Below are positions 32,448 to 42,636 of a stretch of 64,000 bases of DNA, piece after piece. Origin of the DNA: Conchocele bisecta (Eukaryota; Mollusca; Bivalvia; Lucinida; Thyasiridae). The notes beneath the pieces were generated by a model. That model saw only the letters and a list, made by a program, of their open reading frames with translations, made no database searches and was not told where the DNA came from. Where the stretch lies: the NCBI GenBank assembly GCA_029237695.1, contig CM055280.1:33390616-33454615 (forward strand), given 5' to 3'. The position numbers and the translations under genes were made by a program. The first letter of the stretch is position 1; each line of letters begins with the position of its first letter.

Positions 32448-32812
32448 TATGAGATAAGTGATTTTGTACCTTCGGACATCCGAGTAATTTACAAAATTTA
32501 CAATATTTTTCATAAATAAAGTCAAAAGTTGAATATAATTCCGCATGTACTCAGAAAAGTTTGTCAACTTTAGACGGCATTTATGGAAAATATTGTATTT
32601 CGTGAAATTACGCAGATGTCTCCCAGGGTGTCCGGTTTAGAGACGTTTCACTATAAATTAGGCAAATGGGCACTCAGAGACGATGTGTGTGCACTTGTCA
32701 ATCAATAACATACTTTATTATCAGATTTGGTGACAAAGAAGCCCATCAGAACTCAGGAAACAGACGCCTGGCCATGGGCGGTTGGTTTATAGATGTTCTA
32801 CTGTTAATCACA
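32448..32812. repeat. Family M fragment and CCGGACACC-type MITE
   Basis: Bases 32460-32600 have TTTTGTACCTTCGGACATC and ATAATTCCGCATGTACTC (family M). Bases 32632-32812 have GGGTGTCCGGTTTAGAGACG and end in TTTATAGATGTTCTACTG, as in the CAGTGGAAC family. Confidence 0.45.
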
Positions 32813-33406
32813 TGACATGGAAAACATAAAATTGAGTCAAAATTTTATGAAATCGTATCACATGACAACTATATTAATCTACTAGATAGAAATTCACTCA
32901 TAAACCAAAATGTCCCACCAAGGCAAAATTTAATGACCAACAGTTAAACCTATATCAGCAATTTTGTCCCTTTAGGCGAGTCGACCAGCGATGTTTTCCT
33001 GATCTTCGCGCACCTGTCCAATTAGCGAGTTAACAAATTGGTATCGCGACAACTTCTAAAAACAATTACAACTTTCACAAGTCGCAACAATTCTGATAGA
33101 AACATACCTGGGCAGCATTTTGAAGCCTTTAATCCTCGTAGGAATGAGAAAATATTCCAATATTACATTGAATACCTAAACACAGAGGCGAGCGAGATAC
33201 ACACCAGACAGCTTAACCGCGATGTAGCGGCTCACTGATTTCGGCAGACTTGGCTTGTCGTGATTTCGGGACTCGGCCATTTTCGCCGCGGGGGAGGTTG
33301 GATCATGACGCAACGAACTGTCAAAACCAGACGACGGGATTGGGCGGGCGCTGAACTCGTATTCGGGGAATTGAAGCGGGGAATATTATTTTCCTGCGAC
33401 TATAAC
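32813..33406. other. No gene seen
   Basis: Unassigned. The sequence becomes locally GC-richer around 33240-33370 (TCGTGATTTCGGGACTCGGC), without a convincing exon. Confidence 0.4.
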
Positions 33407-33614
33407 CATTAAAATGCTGGGAACTACAATTGTCGTCTGCTGTTATTTTATATTTTGACTTCTTTCTCAACAAAACATGGTCTGACAGCACTTGATAATC
33501 ATTTCCAATCAAATATAATCTAAAGTGCGGTCAAAGCATGTTTTTGATGAGAAGAATGGAAAATAAAATATGAAAAGCAGACGACACAATTTAATTCAGC
33601 AGCGTACTGGTTAA
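33407..33614. repeat. Family A-like foldback element
   Basis: The left end AACCATTAAAATGCTGGGAA is degraded, and the right end is GCGTACTGG then TTAA (33611-33614). The hairpin centre is damaged (ATTTCCAATCAAATATAATC), but the outer arms AAACATGGTCTGACAGCAC/GTCAAAGCATG remain. Confidence 0.65.
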
Positions 33615-33689
33615 TTTAGTTTGCTCAGCAATATGTGTCTAATGTTTATGAAAGAGGCTATACTGTACACAACCTGTATTCTTGAGACC

Positions 33690-34130
33690 CAGACATAACG
33701 CATTTAATCGACTTTTCGAAAATCAACCGTATTTATACGCATATGCAGCTATGCTCAATAAATGTAAATCCAATCATTGTTTACAAGAAAATATTGTTAA
33801 TGTGAAATTCACAGACTATTATAATTTTGCACTTACGAACATTTTAGTCGTAAGAAGTTTAGTGAAACGGCCCCCAGTTGACCAAGGGGGAGTATCACCC
33901 CACAACATCCTCGTCCCCAGGATGACGTCTAACGAGATTAGGGACTGGTCATTATTTATCGGGGGGGTGGGGGGGGGGGGGGGGGCTGGATGAATTTTGC
34001 CAATAATCTGATTTTTTTCTAAGGCCCCCCCCCCTCCAGTAACTTTAGCTAAATTTTCAGGGCCCCCCTATTCCATCATAGATAGTTTTCGAGCCCCCAC
34101 CCCCCCCCCCCCCACCTATGCTCCCAACTC
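33690..34130. repeat. Family L right half and G/C-rich element
   Basis: Bases 33735-33880 carry TATGCTCAATAAATGTAAAT and GAAGTTTAGTGAAACGGCCC. Bases 33940-34110 have GGGACTGGTCATTATTTATC followed by G then C homopolymers. The same CGATAAATAATGACCAGTCC is found inverted at 45010. Confidence 0.55.
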
Positions 34131-34258
34131 AACCCCACCCCATGTAAACTGGCCATTCGGATGGTAATATATTCAATTGCATGATGCTTATCATCATCAT
34201 CATCACTCTTTATTACAGTACAGTTTATTGCAGTACATGTATCTATATAGTTATATAT

Positions 34259-34982
34259 TGTTATATTTTTGAACATTGGACCGTATGGACGACACACTCC
34301 ATACGCTGTATCTATGCATAATCGATGCGCCATCAGTAGCGATGTCCGTAATTGTGCGGCAATTTATGATGATTCCATTTGATCAAGGCCAAAGTAATTT
34401 CACAAACTCATTCACTGCATTAACTCTTTATTACAAGACAACTTATCCACATGTTGGTAGCATGATTTAAAATATTCGTATAATAACACTTAAACTGTTT
34501 GCCGAACATTATAATGGTTAAGTACAATCGAATTCATTTCTTTTCCTCTCTTCCAAATTATAGTGTTTCCCATGGAATATATTTAATTGAATATAAATAC
34601 ATAGCTCAATGTATATTTTAAACTTAAGTCTTTCAACATGGTTAGCATATGATGAAGACTGAGACTAAAACTTTGAATTCCCTAGAGAATGAGATGCAGA
34701 CCCCTTTTATAGTAAACAGCATAATGCTCAGTTGCAACACAACCAGAGACTCAATGTTGGTTTGAGCCGAGCGGCTCATTGCGAGCATGCAACAGGTTTT
34801 GAGCCAACATCCAGTCTCCAAGCAACTGTTAGTCATCGGCTCAAAGTAACCACTCACCTAGTTTCTCTGAGCAACATGTAGAAATTAGAACAGAGTTACC
34901 CAGTTTCACGACAGCTAACACATGTAAGCCATACGGGAAAAGGTGCATAAAGTCCAATTGACCAGAAAGCCAAATCATAACA
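34259..34982 (-). repeat. 3' LTR
   Basis: 724 bp, starting TGTTATATTTTTGAACATTG and ending GCCAAATCATAACA on the plus strand. It is collinear with 43053-43772. Compared with that copy it has one extra T near its start and three extra bases at about 34834 (CATCGGCTC versus CAACTC). Confidence 0.93.
34427..34432 (-). terminator. LTR polyadenylation signal
   Basis: TTTATT on the plus strand is AATAAA in the element's sense. It is conserved in the other LTR at 43220-43225, about 270 bp downstream of the LTR TATA box. It is the best candidate for transcript 3'-end formation in the 3' LTR. Confidence 0.5.
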
Positions 34983-34996
34983 CAGCCCTCCCATCG
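34983..34996 (-). promoter_or_regulatory. Polypurine tract
   Basis: Immediately internal to the 3' LTR the minus strand reads CGATGGGAGGGCTG, with the purine run GGGAGGG at 34986-34992. The position next to the LTR is where plus-strand DNA synthesis is primed. The run is short and ends in CTG before the LTR. Confidence 0.55.
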
Positions 34997-35745
34997 AACC
35001 GTACCGTCCCGGTACTATGAATGGCCACATTTGATACATATGTCAAAGTCACCCATGCAGTGTTATAATCCGTTCAACTTAATTACTGATGCACCGTAAT
35101 AGTTACCATCGGTGAAATCAGCTTGAAATTCTGGGATTGTGTTATACTGTATACATATAATACACACAAACAAACATCAGCCACTCTCCATTTATTTATC
35201 GTTTATGTGTCCTTCTTCTGTCCATCTCAAATATTATGAAACAATGACCTACTTTTAATAATTTTGTTTGTGCAAGTGTTTGGCTTTGCCTTTGATACTT
35301 AATTGAGAAGATAACCATGTAATTGCTAGTCGAATTCCTGGATCCGGTGATTGTGATTTTGCCAGGGCCAGTGCTACTACATGACTGAAAGCCCAGGTTA
35401 CATTCATTTTTCGCTCATATGCCAAGACATGCTTGCTTGATAAGTCCTTTCATCTGGTGCTGGTGGTTTCGTCAGGGCCAGTGCTATTACATGAATGAAC
35501 GTCCATGTTACATTCATTTTTCGCTCATATGCCAAGACAATCGTTTCATCAATAACATACATGATGAGATAACATTTTAATCCACTATTTTGATGGAAGA
35601 ATGTATTAATTAGACACATATTCCACTCTCACATATAATCCGTCTAAATCCAGAACATATGAATATAATCCAGTATAACAACGAATATCTACACACATGA
35701 ACACACCATCTCTTATTTGAAAATGATCGAAAATCGAAATACCCT
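34997..35745 (-). other. Retroelement 3' non-coding region
   Basis: Lies between the last open frame and the 3' LTR. It contains a direct repeat: CAGGGCCAGTGCTACTACAT at about 35363 and its near copy about 112 bp later, each followed by TTACATTCATTTTTCGCTCA and TATGCCAAGACA. No frame of note is present. Confidence 0.6.
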
Positions 35746-36003
35746 TTATTTCTGTCCTTGAACTATATCCAAGATAGCTGTATTCATCTCAACTACCTTG
35801 CACAGAAAACCCATGTCCTGTAATGTTCTTTTCTGGGCCATGTCATCAACTTCCTTCCGTAAAGTTAACAGACCTTGATCGAGATTGGCGACCAATTCTC
35901 CAAAGTACGTTTGTTGAAGTACGGACGCCTCGTCGATCGTCTCCCGTACTGTCGGTAGCAGCGCATCTATTTTGTGCAGCACATCCTGGTGGTTAGATGC
36001 CAC
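35746..36003 (-). CDS. Small helical frame downstream of the zinc-finger frame
   Basis: An 85-codon open frame in a different phase, overlapping the end of the zinc-finger frame by 11 bases. Its first codon is GTG, not ATG, and an in-frame TGA lies about 11 codons upstream. Independent initiation is therefore doubtful. Expression by frameshifting, or a break in a once longer zinc-finger protein, are the alternatives. The sequence is mainly helical and charged (ALLPTVRETIDEA, LLTLRKEVDDMAQ) with leucine spacing that could form a coiled coil. No domain was recognised. It lies within the retroelement, and its role is unknown. Confidence 0.4.
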   Translation of the reverse strand: MASNHQDVLHKIDALLPTVRETIDEASVLQQTYFGELVANLDQGLLTLRKEVDDMAQKRTLQDMGFLCKVVEMNTAILDIVQGQK

Positions 36004-36898
36004 TTGCCACTGTTCTTGACAGCTCGTCGGGCATCAACCGCACATCGCGGACATCTACCACCATGCTCCGGCTGATCTTCTTGGGCACTGGATACTCTGT
36101 GCCGTTTTTCCTTTTTCTGTTTGAACTCCCAGATTCATCATCCGATACAGGCGACAGTGGTTGAACTGGTTTGTCACCATGTAATGTTGAAATTTGGCAC
36201 GTCGCCTGACTTCCAACTGGAGGTGGTGTCACTAACCTGTGGGAAGTATTTTGATCTACATGGAATGACTGGGCGGTTACCATCACGGACGGCAATGGGT
36301 ATTTCGTGACGGTTGTCGTGCCTCTGCTGGTCGTATCGCCACCTGCAGGAGACAGTGTCACCGCCACCGCACTAGTTGCCGCACACCATGCAGACGTGCT
36401 TAGCGTGTCAATTGCCTCAGCCTGGTCAATAGCTGAAGACATTGTTGATGCTGACTCGCAACCTGGACCTAGTGTCACGTCGCACTCCACAATGTCCTGG
36501 AGCGAATCACTGGTACCTGCATAAACCTCATCCAATACTGGAGTTCCCACCCCGCAGAACACGTCCATTCTGTCCGTTCCTAAGTCCAAATGGGTAAAAT
36601 AAATGTTTAACGACTCAAATTTCCTTCCACAGGAAGCACATTTAATATGTCCTATTTCACAAGAGTCGTGACACTTCTTTAAATGTCTTCTTAGTGATTG
36701 TAAATGTTGAAATGTTTTCAAGCACTTTTTGCAGTTAAATGTTTGAGACATCACTGGCTGGGGTTGGACGGAACTTCTTATAAACTTGATAAAAACAGCT
36801 CCAGCCTTAGTCGCGAAGGGATGCTGGCCCGTCTGTCCATATTTGGTCACAGGATCAAGCTGAGCTGCAAAATCTGGTCCTAGGAACCATGAAGCCAT
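35993..36898 (-). CDS. C2H2 zinc-finger accessory protein of the retrotransposon
   Basis: A 301-residue open frame starting at ATG 36898, in the position of an envelope gene between integrase and the 3' LTR. Residues 56-77 (CKKC, H72, H77) form a C2H2 finger, C-X2-C-X12-H-X4-H. A second, incomplete finger follows with C87, C90 and H103. Residues 110-250 are rich in Ser, Thr and Pro and probably disordered. Residues 261-274 (RKRK then PKK) look like a bipartite nuclear localisation signal. There is no signal peptide and no membrane helix, so it is not an envelope protein. M50 is an alternative start just before the finger. A nuclear nucleic-acid-binding role is inferred from the motifs. This frame is intact although gag-pol is broken. 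I do not recognise a named family. Confidence 0.75.
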   Translation of the reverse strand: MASWFLGPDFAAQLDPVTKYGQTGQHPFATKAGAVFIKFIRSSVQPQPVMSQTFNCKKCLKTFQHLQSLRRHLKKCHDSCEIGHIKCASCGRKFESLNIYFTHLDLGTDRMDVFCGVGTPVLDEVYAGTSDSLQDIVECDVTLGPGCESASTMSSAIDQAEAIDTLSTSAWCAATSAVAVTLSPAGGDTTSRGTTTVTKYPLPSVMVTAQSFHVDQNTSHRLVTPPPVGSQATCQISTLHGDKPVQPLSPVSDDESGSSNRKRKNGTEYPVPKKISRSMVVDVRDVRLMPDELSRTVASGI

Positions 36899-36992
36899 GA
36901 AAAGTTACATGCAGATCACATTACGGAGCTCCAGGGTTGACCTATATATGTGACCCACTTACAGCCACTGTCAATGTAGTAGATAATATAGA

Positions 36993-37637
36993 CTAGCTAG
37001 CCATGCCGTAACCAAGACGGTTAGGTCGCTTCCTACGTCGCTCCCCTCGCCTAGCATTTTCTTCATTATTACCATCCCTATTTAGTTGCCTTTTTCCAGT
37101 GGGCTTCCCATGGGTCTTACTTGCAGGTATATTGATATCCGAAATGGCACCACCTTTAAATCCTGTTGTATTGCTATGACCCACTGTGGAACTGACTGTC
37201 CATGGAATAATTTTAGCCGATCATGATTTAATATCTTGGTTTTCGCTTTATGCGCACCTTTCACTTCAAATAACAAGTCACTTATCTTGCGAATCACCAC
37301 CATAGGTCCTTTCCTTCCAAACGTAGCGTTTGAGCTTCGGACTGCGGCCAACCTGCCTTGTTGTATCTATGCAGTATACAATGTCGCCCACCTTATAATT
37401 GTGTGTCGAAATACGAGTGTCATAGTTCCGTTTTTGTCTCTCTGCATTAGATTTTAACTTTGAACGCACCAGATGATAAATTTTCGACATTTTGGCCTCT
37501 AAGTTATCAATATATGCAGTGTATGTGACACTGTCAGCACTTCTGTGTGGCGCGTTTCCTACTAGAAAATGAACAGGTAAATTCACCTCTCGCCCAAACA
37601 TCAGCTTATTCGGGTCTCCCCAGTTGAAGGTGCACAC
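36993..37637 (-). pseudogene. Integrase C-terminal part and pol tail (broken)
   Basis: Three overlapping frames cover the region after the integrase core. Bases 37278-37637 include a stretch ending in KVGDIVYCIDTTRQVGRSPK, typical of the region before the C-terminal domain. Bases 37082-37351 contain KGPMVVIRKISDLLFEVKG and KTKILNHDRLKLFHG, which match the GPY/F-type C-terminal module of Gypsy integrases. Bases 36993-37184 are a very basic tail (ARRGERRRKRPN). Frame changes fall near 37350 and 37180. The last stop lies about 95 bp before the zinc-finger frame. Confidence 0.8.
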
Positions 37638-38830
37638 ATGATCGATATGCCGACGTCATCAACGGCAGGTAAACATCCCAGTTTGTTTGTTCAGAGTTCA
37701 CATAAGTAGTTATCATGTTTAACAAGCTCTGATTAAACCGCTCTACCATGCCATTGGAGGACGGCCGGAATGCGCTTGTTCGAGTCTGATTTATTTCGAG
37801 CAATACACACATCTGCCTAAACAGTTCAGACTGGTAAATTTCTTTCCCTGGTCAAAGACAAAATGTTAATTATGGGGAATTCCCATTCTGGAAAAGAATT
37901 CCATCACAAATTTATTAGCCACGGTGTGTGCTGTCTGGTCAGTTAAGGCGTATGCTATGTTAAGGCGTATGCAATGTTATACATTGCCACCAATATAAAT
38001 CTATTTCCGGATTCACTAGTAGGTAAAGGCCCTAGTATGTCAGTTGAAACTCGATCCATGGGGTATCCAACGGTATACTTCTGTAATGGTGCTTTCGCAA
38101 CCTTCGTCGGTTTCTTTCTTTCCCAACAAAAATCACATTGTTTAATCCATTGTCGCACACTTTCACTCATTTTGTACCAATAGAAGCTACGTCTCAGTTT
38201 ATCTATTGTTTTACTCACACCAAGATGGGCTGACGGCATTGCATTATGTGTTAGTTTCATTACATCTTTATGCAGTATTGCCGGCAGAATAAGCTGGTCG
38301 TAATCTTCAATTGAATTTGTAGTCACCAAACATTTAAACAACACACCATTCCTTACATGTAACTGCGACCAGTACAACCACAAGTTTCTGGTCACTGGGC
38401 TTTCACCCGCTACTACATCTCTAAGTGGTCTGTCACTACTTTGCAGCTTCCACTTCAGCACAGGACCGATATCTGGATCAGCAGACTGCAACTTAGCCAT
38501 TTCGCTTGCTGAGTATGAGCCAATCCAATTTGAAAAGTGTACATTCTCTGCACTTCCAACTCGGTCATTTTCATTGGTTACTTTTCGGCTGTTTGGAAAT
38601 AGTCCACCAGCATGTGTCGACAATCCAAGGTCCTTCTCGAGAGTTTCATCTCCCAGATCCACATGGTTGCTAGCTGGCTCAGTCGACTCTTGGCTGACTC
38701 TCAGATGCTCGACTTTACCGGATCCTATGTGTTCGTGGAATAGCCAAACACACTGCACCAATAGTCTAATAACAGCCACTATGTAATCGGGTCCAGCCAT
38801 AAGAATACTGCTTATTACACTTAAATACAT
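37606..38830 (-). pseudogene. Integrase zinc-binding and catalytic domains (broken)
   Basis: The frame 37955-38830 has the HHCC zinc-binding module (HNAMPSAH, then CDFC) and the first catalytic aspartate in STDILGPLP. The frame is lost between about 37950 and 37812. The second aspartate context (FDQGK) can be read there, but with at least two frame changes and a stop. The frame 37606-37812 contains NGMVERFNQSLLNMI with the catalytic glutamate. The protein would insert element DNA into the host chromosome. As read, this copy cannot make it in one piece. Confidence 0.85.
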
Positions 38831-38872
38831 CTCTATGTAATGGTAGAAAGCACTTGAACATGTTTTTGAACA

Positions 38873-39736
38873 CTAATCCGTCTTGTTTATTAGTGGTACC
38901 ACATCGTCCATGTCCTGCAATATCGACCACTCCTTGTGCTTCTTGGTGCAACTTTTGGCAACCGCCACATGGTAGCGACTGCAGGACCGATGTTCCGTCA
39001 TAACATGGACAATCTGCTGGATTACAAGGCATCCTCGACAAAGCATCAGCATTAACATCTTTGTGCCCTTTCTATGTTCGATCACAAAATCAAATTGTGA
39101 AAGTACTTCAATCCATCTTGCCATCTGATTCTCTGGGTTCTTAAAAGACATAATCCACCTCAATGAACTATGGTCAGTCCTGACAATAAGCTTTCTCCCT
39201 AATAAATATTGTCTGAACTCCTGTAGGTAGACAACGACAGCTAGCATTTCACGCCGTGTGCAACAGTAAGCCCTTTGCGGTTTCGTTAGTGACTTACTGG
39301 CATAACAAATCGGACGCTCTTCCATTTGTTGTGACTTCTCACACCATTGCATCTGCGATAAAACTGATCCAATTGCATAATCAGAAGCATCACAGTCCAA
39401 AATGAACGTCCCGGCATCATCACGAGGAAATGCAAGCACCTCTTTCCCCGTCAATGCGGACACCAGGTCGTCAAAACATCTTTGACATTCTCCGTTCCAT
39501 TCAAATGGTTGTCCGGCCTCTAACAACCTGTGCATAGATTTTGCACGTGCAACAAAACCCTTGATGAAGCGTCTGTAATAAGAACAGAATCCCACAAATG
39601 ACCGCACATCTGTGACATTCTGTGGAATCGGCCACTCCTTGATTGCTTTAACCTTGCTCAAAAGTGGTTTCACACCATTTTCGTAACCAAATAAATGTCC
39701 AAGGAAAAAGCCACTTCCTGTTGAAACAACACGCAT
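38873..39736 (-). pseudogene. RT C-terminal region and RNase H (pol segment)
   Basis: 287 codons. It opens with the end of the reverse transcriptase (VGFCSYYRRFIKGFV), then the RNase H part: FILDCDASDYAIGSVLSQ with the first catalytic Asp, REMLAVV with Glu, and RTDHSSLRW with Asp. The last 40 residues shift phase. The proper linker, with ALSRMPCNPADCPCYD-type sequence, continues in the overlapping frame at 38766-39041. The junction with the RT frame at about 39700-39730 is a frame change. Confidence 0.88.
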
Positions 39737-40407
39737 TTAGGAGCCTTCAGCTTTATTCCTGCTCTATGAAACCTGGTTAACACGACGTCCAACCTGGCTA
39801 AATGGTCACAGAACGTTTTGGCATATACAATTATGTCATCCAGATATATGAGTAATATGTGCCATTGTAGGCCACTCATAATGAGTTCCATGCACCTCTG
39901 GAAGGTTGAACTACTATTACAGAGTCCGAAAGGCATCACGTTATACTCGAACAATCCTTGTTTACACACAAATGCTGTTTTTGGTCGATCCTCCTTTTCC
40001 ACCTCTATCTGATAATATGCGGATAAAATATCGAGGCAAGAAAAATAGGCTGTACCGTCTAAGTAATCTAGGCAGTCATTTAAATTTGGTAACGGATACG
40101 CATCCTTTTTAGTAACTGAATTAAGAAGTCGATAATCCACACAGGGCCTCGCTGTTCCATTTCGCTTCCGAACATACACTAGTGGAGCAGCCCACGATGA
40201 TGAACTCTCGCGAATCACTTTTGTTTTTAACTGATTTTGAATTATCTTGGATTCCTCATCTGCAAAGGCGAATGGTGGTGGTCGTGGACGTTGTTTGATA
40301 GGCGGATTGCCCCCAGTGTCAATTTTATGCTTAACCACTGATGTTCGCCCGAGGTCACTCGATGAGCTTGCAAAAACATCAGTATGTTTTATTAATAATG
40401 ACTTCAA
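39670..40407 (-). pseudogene. Reverse transcriptase domain (pol segment)
   Basis: 245 codons encoding most of a Ty3/Gypsy reverse transcriptase. Visible blocks are PRPPPFAFADEESKIIQ, SSWAAPLVYVRKRNG, RPCVDYRLLNSVT, YPLPNLNDCLDYLDG, FSCLDILSAYYQIEV, KTAFVCKQGLFEYNVMPFGL, and the catalytic YLDD at 39835-39846. The Asp of LDILSAYYQ and the two Asp of YLDD are the metal ligands. After KCVLFQQEVAF the phase is lost, and the expected GH-containing block is in the next frame. The neighbours are a protease-RT linker upstream and RNase H downstream. Confidence 0.9.
39835..39846 (-). other. RT catalytic YLDD box
   Basis: GTCATCCAGATA on the plus strand reads Tyr-Leu-Asp-Asp on the minus strand. This is the polymerase active-site turn of the retroelement reverse transcriptase. 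Confidence 0.9.
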
Positions 40408-40446
40408 CTGATTTCTTTCAGTCAGAGTTAATTTCTCACTTGAACA

Positions 40447-40755
40447 TTAAAAAAGCTCAACTAGATGTCCTGGTAATGATCCACTGCTAGTGTCACCCTG
40501 CAAACTATTTAGCTTAGATTCAGGTCTACAAATTGTTACCTCGTCGACTTCTCCAAGGTGTGCCAATGTTTCCCCTTCACAGATTAGAATATCGGAAGAC
40601 GATGGATTCAAAACACGAATTGGGATTCCCATGTTCTTCAAATTTGGGTCAACAAGGGCATACCCAATCATTAAACAATGGTTACTATCCTTCACTGGAG
40701 ACACTAAGCCATATTTTGTCCTGTATTTCTCATCTGTTTCTCCTTCAACTATCAT
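40447..40755 (-). pseudogene. Protease-RT linker (pol segment)
   Basis: A 102-codon frame between the protease and reverse transcriptase. It contains IPIRVLNPSSSDILICEGE and LAHLGEVDE, which resemble the beta-rich linker (dUTPase-like position) found before RT in many Gypsy elements. No catalytic motif is visible. It is separated from RT by a stop and a frame-compatible gap of about 40 bp. Confidence 0.6.
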
Positions 40756-41351
40756 CTCACTGAATGCTGGTATTGTGACAGCGCCATCACACTTAATTCT
40801 AATTGCCCCCGCAAACTCACTTTTTCGATGAGAGTGGCGTACTTCTTTTTATTCAACTTCAGACCTGATTCTGCACTTAACACGTAATTATGAGCCTGAA
40901 GGAAGTCAAGTCCCAATAACCCATCCTCTCGTATGGGGGCTACGAAACACTGCCACTGAAATTTATCTTTCTTAATTTTAAAATTCAAAGTTACAGTACC
41001 CAACACGGGAAGTAGCTCATCATTGGCGGACTTCCAGTTTCAATGACGGACTTACTTCCTTTAGCTCAGGACGCATATCTGGGGCAATTTGTTATAAATG
41101 TTAGACGACACAACAGTAACTGCAGCCCCTGTATCCAAAACCAATTTGGCATCGACAGAATGAATATCAACAGAAAGCAGTATCGATAATCCACTGTTAA
41201 CCTCACGACATGACATTCTTATAACTGTTTCTTCATCATTATCTACACTTGCACTCAGTTGGACCAAAGCAGGGCCGTTTGCCTCAGTCCTTCTTAGTTT
41301 TCCTGCTTTTGCATGGCGGTTCCATCGGCAGACAATGTGCGGGTTGGGCAA
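40752..41351 (-). pseudogene. Aspartic protease region (pol segment)
   Basis: Two frames separated by a break at 41006-41061. The upstream one (41061-41351) contains LVLDTGAAVTVVSS, with the active-site DTGA at 41124-41135. The downstream one (40752-41006) has a beta-rich stretch and GLLGLDFLQ, which corresponds to the conserved GLDFL block near the end of retroviral-type proteases. The enzyme would cleave the Gag-Pol polyprotein. Confidence 0.85.
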
Positions 41352-41986
41352 TCGGTTGCGTAATGTCCCATTTCATGACACCTGTAGCATTCCACAGTCC
41401 ACATATTCTTCTTCTTAATCGAGCGGTTTGCAGTTTCATGCCGTTTATTTTCAAAGAGACCCTTTTTCAACGTAGACATGGTCTCATCAAATTTCTTATC
41501 CATACTACACTGAATTTCACGTTTAAATTCGTCCAAGTTGTCTTCTGTGACATACTTGGCCTCTGGCTTCGCGTTTTTCACTGCCTTTATCCGTGTTGAT
41601 GCAGACGCAGGTTTGAATGGCTCATCTTTGAAACTTTTATACATTTCCAAAATGTCACATGCTTCGTCGATGGATTGTGGGTTTTTCATACCCACAGCGA
41701 GAACCATTTGCTGATCGCCAATTCCTTTTAGAAAGTACCGGAGACTGATGGTATCCAATGTAGCGACATCTGCGGTTGGATAACTGCTCCTTACTAGCCT
41801 TTTAATGTCCGAAACATATTCAATCAGCTTCTCCTTCTGGCCCAGCTTCCTACTTTCTAGCTCAGCCAGATATGATGCTGCCGAACGCCTTTCTTTAAAT
41901 CTAGAAGCCAGCGCATGCTGCAGGTCATAGAATGATGATCTCACACTTGCATCCAGTTTTGTTGAAAACATAATCTGCAGCTTCAC
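41294..41986 (-). pseudogene. Gag, capsid and nucleocapsid part
   Basis: 230 codons. Residues about 15-120 are helical, with SYLAELESRKLGQKEKLIEY and ISLRYFLKGIGDQQM, which fit the Gypsy capsid (retrotrans_gag-type) fold. Near the C-terminus is one CCHC zinc knuckle, C-X2-C-X4-H-X4-C, at 41348-41389 (CYRCHEMGHYATDC). The knuckle would bind element RNA. It overlaps the previous Gag frame at about 41925-41986, where the phase changes, and overlaps the protease frame at 41294-41351. Confidence 0.85.
41348..41389 (-). other. Gag CCHC zinc knuckle
   Basis: Fourteen codons on the minus strand encode a single C-X2-C-X4-H-X4-C knuckle, the RNA-binding signature of retroelement nucleocapsid domains. 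Confidence 0.88.
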
Positions 41987-42548
41987 CTCTTAAACAGTTG
42001 GTCAGACGAAAAACTTTCTCTTCACTATTCCACTTGCAAACTTTCGCCATGTTTGTAAAAGGACGAATGAATGTTTCATATGATCCCTTTCCGTCATATA
42101 GCATCTGCCTCGGTAGTGGCACTTCATATCTCGTGAAGTGCGGCGCAGACCTTTGCATACTGCCGATGCTTGGCACTTGTGCCTGTGGCGAAGCCTCGTA
42201 AGCAGGTGAACGTTGTTGACGACGCGACTCATCTGCCCAAGGGTCAGGTGGATGCATATGTTGTTCCCTTGCTCGAGCCCATTCTTCTTGCAATGTGATT
42301 TGTGTCTGATGTATCTCCCCACGCATTGCCTGGAGGGCACTCTCTCTTTCCCTGCCCATGTTTTCAGCATGTTCCTGCATTTGGCGTCGCATTGATTGCA
42401 TCTCAATATCCACTTCATCCCGTGTTTCTTGTAAAATGTTGTTGAGACGCTTATTTTCACGTTCTAAATCCGAGAAAGCACTTTTCGCATTAGAGTTTTC
42501 TTCCGATGAGATGCGCAGATTTTCGCGTAAGTCTTCTATTTCCCGCAC
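41925..42548 (-). pseudogene. Gag, coiled-coil and central part
   Basis: 207 codons, open upstream to about 42628 in the same frame without ATG (first codon shown is GTG). Residues 1-95 are strongly charged and heptad-like (DLERENKRLNNILQETRDEV), indicating a long coiled coil. A proline/glutamine-rich linker follows. Then comes the start of the capsid region (YDGKGSYETFIRPFTNMAKV, EEKVFRLTNCLRGEAADYVF), which is typical of Gypsy Gag. The last residues after FNKTG are out of phase, and the true continuation is in the 41294-41986 frame. Confidence 0.82.
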
Positions 42549-42636
42549 TACATGTATATCTGCTTCTTCATTATCCTCACTTTGACCACTGCTATCTTTC
42601 GGGTGTTCTTTTTCGGTCCCATTTCTGTTTCAACTG

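Noticed and set aside
33682..33993. 103-codon plus frame
   Set aside because: Built from a family L half and a G-rich element. It ends in poly-Gly.
35993..36898. Envelope gene of an endogenous retrovirus
   Set aside because: Position fits, but there is no signal peptide, membrane anchor or surface-protein character. Zinc finger and nuclear signal point elsewhere.
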